Source: Eggerthia catenaformis OT 569 = DSM 20559 (GTDB lineage Bacteria > Bacillota_I > Bacilli_A > Erysipelotrichales > Coprobacillaceae). Taken from it: a stretch of 64,000 bases of DNA. The notes beneath the pieces are model-generated. The model saw nothing but the letters and a program-made list of their open reading frames with translations, was not told the DNA's origin and did no database searches. The position numbers were made by a program, and so were the translations under genes. The DNA is taken from contig NZ_KB446649.1 in the NCBI RefSeq assembly GCF_000340375.1, positions 64,339 through 128,338 on the forward strand, read 5' to 3'. Shown here piece by piece: positions 1 to 8,369 of this stretch. Position 1 is the first letter of the stretch. Each line of letters begins with the position of its first letter.

Positions 1-141
1 TCACATAAAAGCAATCGTTTTTGTGAAAATTATATATTTTTCACTTATGAGATACTTTTAATATTTTACATAGCTTATCTCTTTAAAGATACAAATATGT
101 ACTCTTCCTTTTTATTATATTTTTATTTTAGAGTCAATGAC

Positions 142-1473
142 TCATAAATGAAAAAGCTGAGATGCGATTGTAAAATAAACAATAATTGCAAGAGTATCAA
201 CAACAGTAGTTATAATAGGTGCCGCCATAATAGCCGGATCAAAATTCAGTCTTTTAGCAGCAATAGGTAATATACAGCCAACCAGTTTAGAAATCATAAC
301 CGTAACCATAATTGACAATGAAACAACTATTGCTAAGCCGACATCACGATTCATGATAACTATCCTAACCCCATTAGCAATAGCTAAGAAAAAACCAACT
401 ACAATTGATATTCTAAATTCTTTAAATACAACCTTAAAAAAATCACTGAATTCAATTTCATCAACTGCTAATCCTCTGATAATCAAAGTAGAACTTTGAG
501 AACCGCAATTTCCTCCTGTATCCATAAGCATCGGAATAAATGAAACAAGTAAAGGCATAACTGAAAAGGCATGTTCATAGCGTGAAATAATACTACCGGT
601 AAGGGTAGCTGAAAACATCAAAATTAATAACCATACTATTCTGCTTTTCGCATGATCCCAGATAGATGTATTAAGATAACTTTTATCATTAGCAACAATG
701 GCTGCCATTTTCTGCATATCTTCCGTTGTTTCTTCAGTTAATACATCAATCGCATCATCAAAAGTAACAATACCGACAATACATAATTCTTCATCAAGTA
801 CAGGTATTGCGATTAAATCATACTTCTTCAGCTTTTTAGCAATATCTTCTTTATCATCACTTGTATAAGCAAAAATATACTCTGATACCATTAAATCCTT
901 AATCAAGACATTATCATCACTAAGTATCAGACTTTTGGCACTCACAATACCAATTAGCTTTCTTCTTTCAACAACATAACAGGTATATACAGTTTCACTG
1001 TCTATACCGACTCTTTTAATCTTTTCTAAAGCCTGCTTAACCGTCATTTCTAAAGTAAATTCAATAAACTCTACAGTCATAATACTGCCTGCAGTATCTT
1101 CTTCGTAGTGTAAAAGACTATTAATATCTTTTCTAACATCACTATCTACTCGATCTAACAGATGAGTAACCAGATTAGAAGGCATCTCAGAAAGAAAATC
1201 AACAGCATCATCAGCATAGAGATTATTTAATAATTTAACAATTTCCTGATCATTAAATACATTAATTATTCTTGTTCTCTGCTCATTTTCCATATATGAA
1301 AATACTTCCGCGGCTTGCTTCTTCTCTAAGACTCTAAAAATAATAGCCAAATCATGATCATTACATTCACTTAATATCTCAGCAATATCTACAGCATTAT
1401 AATTAAGCAGATATTCATGTAATTCTTTTAAATGACTGCTATTCAATAATTCTAATATTTTTTCTAAATTCAT
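142..1473 (-). CDS. mgtE: MgtE-type magnesium transporter/channel
   Basis: Mg2+ channel of the cytoplasmic membrane, gated by cytosolic Mg2+. The 443 residues match the usual ~450. An N-terminal helical MgtE_N domain (about 1-125) is followed by two CBS domains (about 130-255) and a C-terminal domain of about five membrane helices from residue 278. The pore-region motif PMLMDTGGNCGSQSS is present near residue 320, and an acidic N-domain fits Mg2+ sensing. The ribosome site AAAGGGG lies 7 bases before the ATG. The gene stands alone behind a structured leader with its own small ORF (1537-1575). I see no M-box riboswitch, the usual control of mgtE in Bacillus. Family assignment is firm; leader control is inference. 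Confidence 0.96.
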   Translation of the reverse strand: MNLEKILELLNSSHLKELHEYLLNYNAVDIAEILSECNDHDLAIIFRVLEKKQAAEVFSYMENEQRTRIINVFNDQEIVKLLNNLYADDAVDFLSEMPSNLVTHLLDRVDSDVRKDINSLLHYEEDTAGSIMTVEFIEFTLEMTVKQALEKIKRVGIDSETVYTCYVVERRKLIGIVSAKSLILSDDNVLIKDLMVSEYIFAYTSDDKEDIAKKLKKYDLIAIPVLDEELCIVGIVTFDDAIDVLTEETTEDMQKMAAIVANDKSYLNTSIWDHAKSRIVWLLILMFSATLTGSIISRYEHAFSVMPLLVSFIPMLMDTGGNCGSQSSTLIIRGLAVDEIEFSDFFKVVFKEFRISIVVGFFLAIANGVRIVIMNRDVGLAIVVSLSIMVTVMISKLVGCILPIAAKRLNFDPAIMAAPIITTVVDTLAIIVYFTIASQLFHL

Positions 1474-1490
1474 TCTATTACCCCTTTCTC

Positions 1491-1540
1491 CTGTTATAGA
1501 TATAACAGGTTTAAAGGCATAGAAAAACTGTTATATCTAT
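1491..1540 (-). promoter_or_regulatory. Two mutually exclusive hairpins in the mgtE leader
   Basis: On the minus strand the arm ATAGATATAACAG (1540-1528) is perfectly complementary over 13 bases to CTGTTATATCTAT (1508-1496), giving a long hairpin with a 19-base loop. The downstream arm can instead fold on itself (CTGTTATA-TC-TATAACAG, 1508-1491), directly beside the mgtE ribosome site. The upstream arm includes the stop codon of the leader ORF, so a ribosome finishing the leader would block the long hairpin and allow the short one. There is no U-run, so control of translation fits better than a terminator. The pairings are seen; the switch is inference. Confidence 0.6.
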
Positions 1541-1575
1541 GTATTTATATCTATAAGTTTCGGCGAATCATCCAT
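1537..1575 (-). CDS. 12-residue leader peptide ORF upstream of mgtE
   Basis: The ORF reads MDDSPKLIDINT and ends at TAG. It has an excellent ribosome site, GGGAGG, 8 bases before the ATG, better than most long genes here. The start is acidic and followed by proline, as in enterobacterial MgtL (MEPDP...), where such codons destabilise translating ribosomes at low Mg2+. The stop codon lies inside the upstream arm of the leader hairpin. No homology to MgtL is claimed; the resemblance is in design (short acidic/proline leader before a Mg2+ transporter). Confidence 0.55.
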   Translation of the reverse strand: MDDSPKLIDINT

Positions 1576-1605
1576 AAATATAACCTCCCAAAAAATTAAT
1601 ATCAT

Positions 1606-1611
1606 ATTATA
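1606..1611 (-). promoter_or_regulatory. Probable -10 box of the mgtE leader transcript
   Basis: A perfect TATAAT lies about 17 bases upstream of the leader ribosome site. No convincing -35 box is seen at the right distance, so the promoter is only partly supported. Confidence 0.4.
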
Positions 1612-1702
1612 AAAATAAAATCAATAGTATATAAATGATTATTATAAAATAGATTTATACCTGATACAATAACTGAAAAAAATCCTATTTAATAAAAATG
1701 TT

Positions 1703-1810
1703 TTAAAGAAATTTTTCCGATTTCTTATCTACAAGATATACTATTAATATCGGACTATCATCACTATCTCCAATATAGTTAGTCCAATATTTATTTTCTA
1801 TATACATCAT
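1703..1810 (-). pseudogene. 35-codon N-terminal remnant of an immunity-like protein
   Basis: A short ORF with a good ribosome site (AAGGGGG before ATGATG) encodes MMYIENKYWTNYIGDSDDS followed by 16 more residues and a stop. The aromatic/acidic start (YW..YIGDSDDS) resembles the N-termini of small immunity-type proteins, but the rest of the domain is missing and no continuation is seen in other frames downstream. Most likely the decayed head of a longer gene; a genuine micro-protein is possible. Confidence 0.4.
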
Positions 1811-1819
1811 TATCCCCCT

Positions 1820-2122
1820 TTATAACACATAAATATATTCAATAACGGCATCATAAAGTTTATTATTTTGATTATGTCCAAAATACACAGGATATACTCC
1901 ATCAGCAAATCCTGATTTGTATCATTGATATTGATAAATCTGTATTAGAAATTTTAAAATTGATCCAATATCCCTCTTTTCTTTGATACAGAGGATTTTC
2001 TTGATACCGGTTTTCTTCAAAATCACAATATGTATCTCTCGCTTTAATATCAACAATTGCTACAAGTCCTACATCCACTCTTTTGATAGCTGTAATTTCC
2101 CTATGATAACTCCTTTAAGTTA
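1820..2122 (-). pseudogene. Decayed DUF4241-like gene
   Basis: Reading across two frames of the minus strand gives about 95 residues: VDVGLVAIVDIKARDTYCDF, then RYQENPLYQRKEGYWINFK, a frame break, then GFADGVYPVYFGHNQNNKLY and a natural TAA stop. The GFxDGxYPVYFG pattern is characteristic of DUF4241 proteins, often found among toxin-immunity genes. A stop near the start and a frameshift in the middle make it non-functional. The remnant follows the intact gene at 2145-2597 and probably belonged to the same cluster. Confidence 0.6.
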
Positions 2123-2144
2123 TAAATTTATTTCAGATATACTC

Positions 2145-2597
2145 CTACCCATTAAGTCCGCCGAATTCCACTTCATATTGACTATTGATTTCCATACACG
2201 CCAAATGACCAAACAGATAGTCTGGATGAGCATCTAAATCTAGAGTAAATTCACTATTTCTTCCTCTTATATATATGCATACATTATTGACAAACAAAGA
2301 TGACTTAAAATCGTCCATAGAAATCTGTTTATCTGCCTTAAAACCACCATTTTTAATCATATTATTAACAATATCAACAAGATGATCATTTTCCTCAACA
2401 AAGGCATTAATTATAGACTTCCTATTATTATTTAACCATTTTATCTTTTCAGAAGCTTTATCCATCACATCATCAGTATTCTCACCAAGATCCAAAAAAG
2501 CTTTTGTTTTTCTTCTCCAAACGATTAACTCTCCAATATAATCGCCGTTTTTGTCTAATACAAATTCATTTCCTTCAATTAAGATTCTCTTTTTCAT
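2145..2597 (-). CDS. Small acidic protein, DUF2262-like, possible immunity protein
   Basis: A 150-residue soluble protein with no signal peptide or membrane helix. The C-terminal part, with LDLDAHPDYLFGHLACMEI and a final EFGGLNG, resembles DUF2262 (HPDYxxGHxIEV...ADLxG), a family often seen beside SUKH and ankyrin immunity genes. The N-terminal part carries an aromatic/charged stretch (IVWRRKTKAFLDL). The ATG at 2597 is preferred because GGGAG lies 7 bases upstream; the ATG two codons earlier would overlap its own ribosome site. Its neighbours on both sides are decayed genes of similar kind. The family is tentative; no toxin gene is visible. Confidence 0.55.
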   Translation of the reverse strand: MKKRILIEGNEFVLDKNGDYIGELIVWRRKTKAFLDLGENTDDVMDKASEKIKWLNNNRKSIINAFVEENDHLVDIVNNMIKNGGFKADKQISMDDFKSSLFVNNVCIYIRGRNSEFTLDLDAHPDYLFGHLACMEINSQYEVEFGGLNG

Positions 2598-2603
2598 AAT
2601 CAT

Positions 2604-3107
2604 TCTCCCAAAAACAAAAGTCTTTAAATGTTTTTTAACTACAGTTTGACTTTCTTATATAATATTCAATTTTGATATAAAATGTTGTACATTTTCTTTC
2701 TGAAATATCATCTAGCCGGTAATCTATCAGGCTATTCTCCTTTTCTTATTACCATACTTTTTATAACCTTAGTTATTGATTTAGTATCTCTTAAAATCTT
2801 ATGCTATATTTCATTTTCTCTTAACTCTCGAAAATTTCAAATATGATATTCAAAATAAAATTTATTTGATTTACCTATAAAAGCCCATGGTCGGACATAG
2901 AATATCTTACAAACATCCATATCTTTGCAATTCATCATTTATAAAACTTATCCTCATCAAAAAAGTTTCTGTTTTCTATTATGTAGTTCAAAAATAAAAT
3001 CGGATTTATTATTTCCATCTAATTCTAAATTCATTTTTCTTACTTTATTCCAAATATATATCCCTCCTCCTATTTCATATCAGTTTTTTATTCTTCAAAA
3101 GTAATAA
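2604..3107 (-). pseudogene. Scrambled remnant of one or more small genes
   Basis: About 500 bases without an intact gene. The minus strand still shows coding-like pieces in different frames: MNLELDGNNKSDFIFELHN near 3030-2960, then a separate piece CKIFYVRPWAFIGKSNKFYF near 2920-2860, each ended by stops or frame changes. A GGAGGAGG ribosome site survives near 3061-3072 with no usable start behind it. I cannot name the parent family. It looks like another lost gene of the same immunity-type cluster. Confidence 0.4.
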
Positions 3108-4181
3108 TTATAAATCTCCATCAATTATTTCCTGCATATATACTGACATATTCTCTATATAATCTTTAAAACCGGAAATATCTTTAAGTTCCTCATGTTC
3201 CATATCATAAAAAGCAATTTTCTTTGTTTTTGGATTCCAAACAACATATATATAATTATAATTACCGGTTGATTTAGAAATACGCAGCAGTTTTTGCCTT
3301 CCTGCTTTCATAGGAACAGTCTCAATAAGCGGGAAGAAATCAATGAAGTTAAAATCACATTCATCTAATTCAAAATGCAGTTCATCCTTTTGTAAAAAAT
3401 CTATCATTGCTTTCGGCAATTTATATGACTTTAATTCATCCAGCTTATTTTGTAGGCTATGATAATTGGCAGGCTCTAAAGATTTAAAATATTCCGCCAT
3501 TTCGGTATCACCTCTTTCTAAAGCAATACTATATGGTCTCATGCCGTCTTTCTCTTTTAACGTAACATCCGCTCCATGTTCAACAAGATACTTACACATA
3601 TTCAAATCATTATATCTTGCTGCCACGCATAATGGTGTAGGCTTAAATGGATATACAGAATCAGCACGATTATAGTTTATATCCACTCCATTTTTCAGGA
3701 AAAACTCTAATACATCATAATTTCTATCAGCAACAGCATTTCGAAAAGCACTGCCTCCATATTTTTCTACAGTATGACCGAGAGCATGAATAACGGATAG
3801 ATTTTTATATTGCTTTCCAAATAGTGCCTGTTCAAATGCCTCTGTTCCTACATTATTAGTAACATTTATCTTTGCCCCATGTTTCACAATATATTGAATG
3901 ATTGCTTCATCACAATATCTAACAGCCAGTAGAAAACTTGGATTATTCCTTACATTGAGATTCGCTCCATGCTCTATAAGCCATTTTACAGACTCAAATG
4001 ATTCCATAATCAAAGCACAATCTAAAGGCAATAAACTAGTATATTTACTGATTTCTATTTCTTTTTCAATATCCCAGCCTTGTGATAAATATTCATCTAG
4101 TGTAACAGTATCTTCATTGATGATATCCATTATGAGCTGAGGAACAGACTGAAAATTGCCAATATCTTTTAATTTTACCAT
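3108..4181 (-). CDS. Ankyrin-repeat protein with a SUKH-like C-terminal domain
   Basis: A soluble 357-residue protein. Residues about 35-235 form ankyrin repeats (for example LLPLDCALIMESFESVKWLI and TPLCVAARYNDLNMCKYLVE, each with the helix-turn-helix and G(A/V)D(V/I)N loop). Residues about 255-350 form a second domain, with FIDFFPLIETVP, YIYVVWNPKTKKIAFYDM and a final ISGFKDYIENM, resembling the SMI1/KNR4 (SUKH) fold of many bacterial immunity proteins. Start: ATG at 4181 with GAAGG about 8 bases upstream is preferred over the ATG at 4208. It is intact while its neighbours are decayed. Binding to a toxin is inference; the ankyrin call is firm, SUKH is moderate. Confidence 0.7.
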   Translation of the reverse strand: MVKLKDIGNFQSVPQLIMDIINEDTVTLDEYLSQGWDIEKEIEISKYTSLLPLDCALIMESFESVKWLIEHGANLNVRNNPSFLLAVRYCDEAIIQYIVKHGAKINVTNNVGTEAFEQALFGKQYKNLSVIHALGHTVEKYGGSAFRNAVADRNYDVLEFFLKNGVDINYNRADSVYPFKPTPLCVAARYNDLNMCKYLVEHGADVTLKEKDGMRPYSIALERGDTEMAEYFKSLEPANYHSLQNKLDELKSYKLPKAMIDFLQKDELHFELDECDFNFIDFFPLIETVPMKAGRQKLLRISKSTGNYNYIYVVWNPKTKKIAFYDMEHEELKDISGFKDYIENMSVYMQEIIDGDL

Positions 4182-4216
4182 AGTTAAACCTTCTCTTCTT
4201 TTTGTCATATATTTAT

Positions 4217-4484
4217 CTATTCATTACTTTCAAATAAAGCATTAAGTTGAAGAAATACTTCAAATACTTTAGCCCTGTACATACTCCGCATTTTTTCGCA
4301 TTTTATAACATGACAAATAATGTCATTAATACAATATCCAATTTTATCTTTAATCTTATCTATTTCACAATCTTCTGATGCAAACATAAACTCTTCATCG
4401 TCTACTTATGGTTAGATAACCCAAATAAATATTAGGAGCCAAGAAAACTTCTATCAACTTTACTTTTTCACATATTATGCACAT
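4217..4484 (-). pseudogene. Small frameshifted gene of about 89 codons
   Basis: The ATG at 4484 has GGAG 10 bases upstream. It runs MCIICEKVKLIEVFLAPN...LTIS, then hits a stop; a one-base shift restores an open frame, VDDEEFMFASEDCEIDKIKD...VFEVFLQLNALFESNE, ending at a natural TAG just before the ankyrin gene. The length is a multiple of three plus one, as expected for a single indel. The product would be a small, mostly helical cytoplasmic protein of unknown family. A sequencing error is possible; the decayed surroundings favour a real pseudogene. Confidence 0.5.
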
Positions 4485-4596
4485 ATAAATATCTCCATAA
4501 AAAATCATATCATTCTTTGTTTAATTATAACATTATTTTATGATATCCTATAGATATTAATAAACAAATTAAAAAAACGATATTATTATTGTCATG

Positions 4597-5302
4597 CTAG
4601 ATCTTATAAAGTTCAAACTTATTTTTTAATAAACCATATTTTAAGCCAGATAATTTTATAATATCGTCATATAGCTCTTTTACTTCTTTGGATGGTCTTA
4701 ATGTTAAATGTTTAATATTTTTAAGACTTAAAATAGGATGCTAATCCTTACTTTTAAGTCGTACACTTAGAAGTTTAAAAAATCATATCAGATAAAAAAT
4801 CCAATGATTCTATATAAATATATTGGGTACTAAGACTATAGCCTTCAATTGAAAGACTTTCTAAATTTTTGAGTCCGGCAAACAAACTGTGAACATCAAT
4901 ATTTTAAAAATTTTCTACTGATAAAGCAATCAGCTTATTTAAGGATGTAATTGGTTCTATGCTTTGAACCCTGCACCGGAACCGATATGCAGTTTCTTAA
5001 GACTCTTAATCTTAAAAATATTATGATATACACCCCATTTTATTGATAGTTTTCCCAGGTTTTGCTGAAAACAAAGAGCATCAAATAACTCCTGCGGCAT
5101 TCTTGTCCCAAACGACAATTCTGTAAATGCAGTCGGGTTGTTCGATAAAAAATCACACCATTCCTTTAAAACACGTTTTTTCTCTTTGAAGTCTTATATT
5201 GTGGTGTAAAAACATTTTTAGGATACAGATCATCTTTGTGGTAATAATCAAATCCATACTTTATTTCTCTTTTACTTAAAGCTATCTTTTATTTTCTTTC
5301 AT
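4597..5302 (-). pseudogene. Decayed leucine-rich-repeat protein gene
   Basis: Minus-strand reading across at least four frame breaks and stops gives a continuous LRR-type protein: KREIKYGFDYYHKDDLYPKN, then LKEWCDFLSNNPTAFTEL, repeats such as IFKIKSLKKLHIG, SIEPITSLNKLIALSVENF and LFAGLKNLESLSIEG, then SLKNIKHLTLRPSKEVKEL and a natural TAG at 4597. The repeated LxxLxxLxI pattern every ~23 residues supports LRRs. The original may have had about 230 residues and resembles the SUKH/LRR immunity-type proteins of gut Bacillota. Clearly non-functional. Confidence 0.65.
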
Positions 5303-5358
5303 TAATACAAAGATTTTTCTTTAGAATAGTCTATACTATAAATTCTTATAATTTAAAT

Positions 5359-5396
5359 AAAAGCAGAGCCATCTTATTTTGATGTCTCTGCTTTTA
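5359..5396 (-). terminator. Bidirectional terminator after engB
   Basis: The stem AAAAGCAGAG / CTCTGCTTTT extends through a further CATC/GATG pairing, with T-rich flanks on both strands. It ends the tig-lon-engB direction and separates it from the decayed gene cluster. Confidence 0.8.
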
Positions 5397-5405
5397 TTGT
5401 ATTCT

Positions 5406-6005
5406 TTAATTATTATCGATATGGCATAATTTTAATATTTCAGCCCACAATTCATCTATTCCCTGTTTGTTTAAAGAAGAGAAACGAACAAATGAATCAT
5501 GATCATCAAAACCAAGATATTCTTTAATTCTTTTTTCAAAACTCTTTAAATCATTCTTCTTAATCTTATCCATTTTTGTAGCTACTACAATAACAGGAAT
5601 ATCATAATATTTAGCATAATTATACATGTCGATATCATCCTCCTTAGGAGAATGACGATAATCGACAATTAAAATCATACCTTTTAAGTTCTTTCTATCT
5701 CTAAGATATGTATCAATAGTATCTGCAAACTGTTCTAGCATTTTATGAGGTACTTTAGCATATCCATAACCGGGAACATCAACGAGTCTTAATTCATCGT
5801 TGATGTCAAAAAAATTAAGGGTTCTTGTTTTACCGGGTGTTCCGGATACTTTAGCTAATCCATTAATATTCGTTAGTGTATTAATAAGGCTTGATTTACC
5901 TACATTACTGCGTCCTGCTAAAACGATTTCCGGAACGTCTTCATCAGGCCATTGTGAAACCCAGGCAGCTGATAAAAGATATTTTGCTTTATTAACTTTA
6001 TACAT
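5406..6005 (-). CDS. engB: Ribosome biogenesis GTPase EngB/YsxC
   Basis: Small GTPase needed for late assembly of the 50S subunit. About 199 residues, the usual length. Motifs in order: G1 AGRSNVGKSSLIN, G3 DVPGYGYAKVP, G4 ATKMDK and the G5 region RFSSLNKQG. The likely start is the ATG at 6005 (MYKVNKAKYLLSAAW), one base after the lon stop codon; longer reading frames would extend into lon. I see no strong ribosome site, so translation may be coupled to lon. lon-engB adjacency is common in Bacillota. Function is certain by family, start less so. Confidence 0.96.
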   Translation of the reverse strand: MYKVNKAKYLLSAAWVSQWPDEDVPEIVLAGRSNVGKSSLINTLTNINGLAKVSGTPGKTRTLNFFDINDELRLVDVPGYGYAKVPHKMLEQFADTIDTYLRDRKNLKGMILIVDYRHSPKEDDIDMYNYAKYYDIPVIVVATKMDKIKKNDLKSFEKRIKEYLGFDDHDSFVRFSSLNKQGIDELWAEILKLCHIDNN

Positions 6006-6006
6006 T

Positions 6007-8319
6007 TTATGAGACAAGAGCATTCTCAAAAACAGTATCTATCTGATCAGCTAGAATGATCTGCAATTCATTTCTGACAGATTCCGGAATGTCATCAATA
6101 TCCTTTTCATTATCTTTAGGAATAATAATAGTATTGATTCCGGAACGTCTGGCACTAATAGATTTTTCGCGTAATCCTCCGATTGGTAAAACATCTCCGG
6201 ATAAAGTGATTTCACCTGTCATGGCCACATCATTTTTTACAGGTTTATCAATAAATGATGAATAGATAGCAGTTGTAAGAGTAACACCGGCTGATGGTCC
6301 ATCTTTTTTAACAGCTCCTTCAGGAACATGAATATGAATATCCTGCTTATCAAAATCGGTATTTTCAAGACCATATTGTAAAGCATGTGCCTTTAAATAG
6401 TCTAAAGCAATAGAAGCTGACTCTTTCATCACATCACCCAGCTGACCTGTTACAATAAATTTTCCGGATCCCGGGAAGTGATTCACTTCAATAGGAAGTA
6501 TATCTCCGCCAAACTGAGTCCATGCCAATCCTGTTACAACACCTACTGTTGGCTGCTTCAGCTGTTTCGTATGATCAAAAATAACTTTACCTAAGAATTC
6601 TTCTAAATCACTGACATCAACTGATATATATTCTTCTTTATCTCTTAACACTTTTAAGACTGCTTTACGACAGATTTTTGCGATTAATCGCTCTAACTGT
6701 CTGACTCCGGCTTCTCTTGTATAATGCTGAATAATAAATAATAATGCCTGATCAGTAATAGAAATCTGATTTTCCTTAAGACCATTCATCTCTCTCTGCT
6801 TTTTAATAAGATGATTTTTAGCAATCATTACTTTCTCCTGTTCTGTATAAGATGAAAGCTCAATAATTTCTAAACGATCTCTTAACGGACCGGGAATACC
6901 ACCTAAATCGTTAGCAGTAGCAATAAACATAACTTTAGAAAGATTATAAGGCTCTTCAATATAATTATCGGAGAAGAATTCATTCTGTTCCGGATCTAAA
7001 ACCTCAAGCATAGCACTTGTAGGATCTCCTTTATAATCAGATGACATCTTATCAATCTCATCAAGCAAGAATACCGGATTAATAACTCCGGCTTTCTTCA
7101 TTCCCTGAACAATTCTTCCCGGCATTGATCCTAAATAAGTACGACGATGACCTCTGATTTCAGATTCATCTGTTACTCCACCTAGAGATGCCTTTACAAA
7201 TTTGCGATTTAAAGCACGAGCTACACTCTTAGCAATACTTGTCTTCCCTACTCCCGGTGGTCCTACTAAACAGATAATAGGTGCTTTTAAAGAATTAGTC
7301 ATTTGCTTAACAGCCAAGTATTCAACAATTCTTTCTTTTGGCTTTTCTAAACCATAATGATCAGCATCCAAGCGAGCCTGAACATCAGATAAATCCTCAT
7401 TATCCTCTGTCTGATCATACCAAGGTGTTTTCATAACCCAATCAATATATGTTCTAATCACATTGGCTTCCGGTGAAGAAGCAGGCATCATTTCATATCT
7501 CTGCAATTCTTCTTTTAACTTAGCCTTAATATTTTCAGGATAAGGATTCTTTTCAATCTTTTCTCTAATTGATGAAACATCATCAGCTCCATTAGGAACA
7601 TCTCCTAATTCTTCTTTAATAGCTTTCATCTTCTCACGCAAATAAAATTCTTTCTGATTCTCATCAATAGATTTTTTTACTTTATTATTAATATCTGATT
7701 CAATTTCATTAATAGTCTTTTCTTTTTGCATACATGCAAGTACTTTTAATAATCTCTGATTAATATCTGATTCAGCTAAAATAAGCTGTCTTTCATGAAT
7801 TTCTATATTCATGTAATGACCAATTGTATCAGCTAGTTCACCGGCTGATAATCCCTGTGTAATATTTGAAAGTAATTCACGAGGCAGCAACTGTACATTT
7901 CTATTCATATACTGCATCTGTGAAGAAATTTTTCTTACTAAAGCAATCTCTTCATTTTCATCACCATGAATGTCATTAATAAGATGAGCATTCGCAAACA
8001 TACAATCATTATCCAAATCTAAATCATCTAACTCTATTCTCTGCTTACCGGTTACAGTTAACCTAATCGTTCCATGATTATCTTTCTTTACTCTTTTTAT
8101 GATTGTCGCCAATGTTCCGGTATGATAAATAGAATCATAAGAAATCTCTTCATCTAGCGGTCTAATCTGTGAAACAATAATAATCTGACTGCTATAATCA
8201 GAAATAGCCTGATTGACTGCTTTTAATGAATAAGAACGTCCTACATCTATAGATAATTCATGACCGGGGAAAACAATCATACCTCTAGTGCATAATACAG
8301 GAAGTTTTAATATATCCAT
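6007..8319 (-). CDS. lon: ATP-dependent protease Lon
   Basis: Cytosolic ATP-dependent serine protease degrading misfolded and regulatory proteins. 770 residues, typical of LonA. Order: N-terminal LON substrate domain (about 1-200), helical region, AAA+ module with Walker A GPPGVGKTS and Walker B PVFLLDEID, then the protease domain with catalytic Ser in KKDGPSAGVTL and Lys in GGLREKSISARRSGI, forming the Ser-Lys dyad. It follows tig with a terminator hairpin between them and no obvious promoter of its own, so expression may depend on read-through from the tig promoter, which has a CIRCE next to it. Confidence 0.98.
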   Translation of the reverse strand: MDILKLPVLCTRGMIVFPGHELSIDVGRSYSLKAVNQAISDYSSQIIIVSQIRPLDEEISYDSIYHTGTLATIIKRVKKDNHGTIRLTVTGKQRIELDDLDLDNDCMFANAHLINDIHGDENEEIALVRKISSQMQYMNRNVQLLPRELLSNITQGLSAGELADTIGHYMNIEIHERQLILAESDINQRLLKVLACMQKEKTINEIESDINNKVKKSIDENQKEFYLREKMKAIKEELGDVPNGADDVSSIREKIEKNPYPENIKAKLKEELQRYEMMPASSPEANVIRTYIDWVMKTPWYDQTEDNEDLSDVQARLDADHYGLEKPKERIVEYLAVKQMTNSLKAPIICLVGPPGVGKTSIAKSVARALNRKFVKASLGGVTDESEIRGHRRTYLGSMPGRIVQGMKKAGVINPVFLLDEIDKMSSDYKGDPTSAMLEVLDPEQNEFFSDNYIEEPYNLSKVMFIATANDLGGIPGPLRDRLEIIELSSYTEQEKVMIAKNHLIKKQREMNGLKENQISITDQALLFIIQHYTREAGVRQLERLIAKICRKAVLKVLRDKEEYISVDVSDLEEFLGKVIFDHTKQLKQPTVGVVTGLAWTQFGGDILPIEVNHFPGSGKFIVTGQLGDVMKESASIALDYLKAHALQYGLENTDFDKQDIHIHVPEGAVKKDGPSAGVTLTTAIYSSFIDKPVKNDVAMTGEITLSGDVLPIGGLREKSISARRSGINTIIIPKDNEKDIDDIPESVRNELQIILADQIDTVFENALVS

Positions 8320-8340
8320 AAGTTTCCTCCATTTCCTTTT

Positions 8341-8367
8341 GAAAATAAGACGCCTGAAGCGTCTTAC
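8341..8367 (-). terminator. Hairpin terminator between tig and lon
   Basis: On the minus strand TAAGACGC-TTCAG-GCGTCTTA is followed by TTTTC. The stem sits just after the tig stop codon. The U-run is short, so it may be a partial terminator allowing some lon transcription. Confidence 0.65.
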
Positions 8368-8369
8368 TT

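Noticed and set aside
131-143. Palindrome GAGTCAATGACTC as mgtE terminator
   Set aside because: Stem is only six pairs with almost no loop and no clean U-run; not enough to call.
1474-1620. M-box (ykoK) Mg2+ riboswitch before mgtE
   Set aside because: The conserved GTTAGGTGAGGCTCC core and the expected length are absent; the leader is too short.
1983-2237. 84-codon plus-strand frame
   Set aside because: It is antisense to the DUF4241 remnant and the DUF2262-like gene; no ribosome site.
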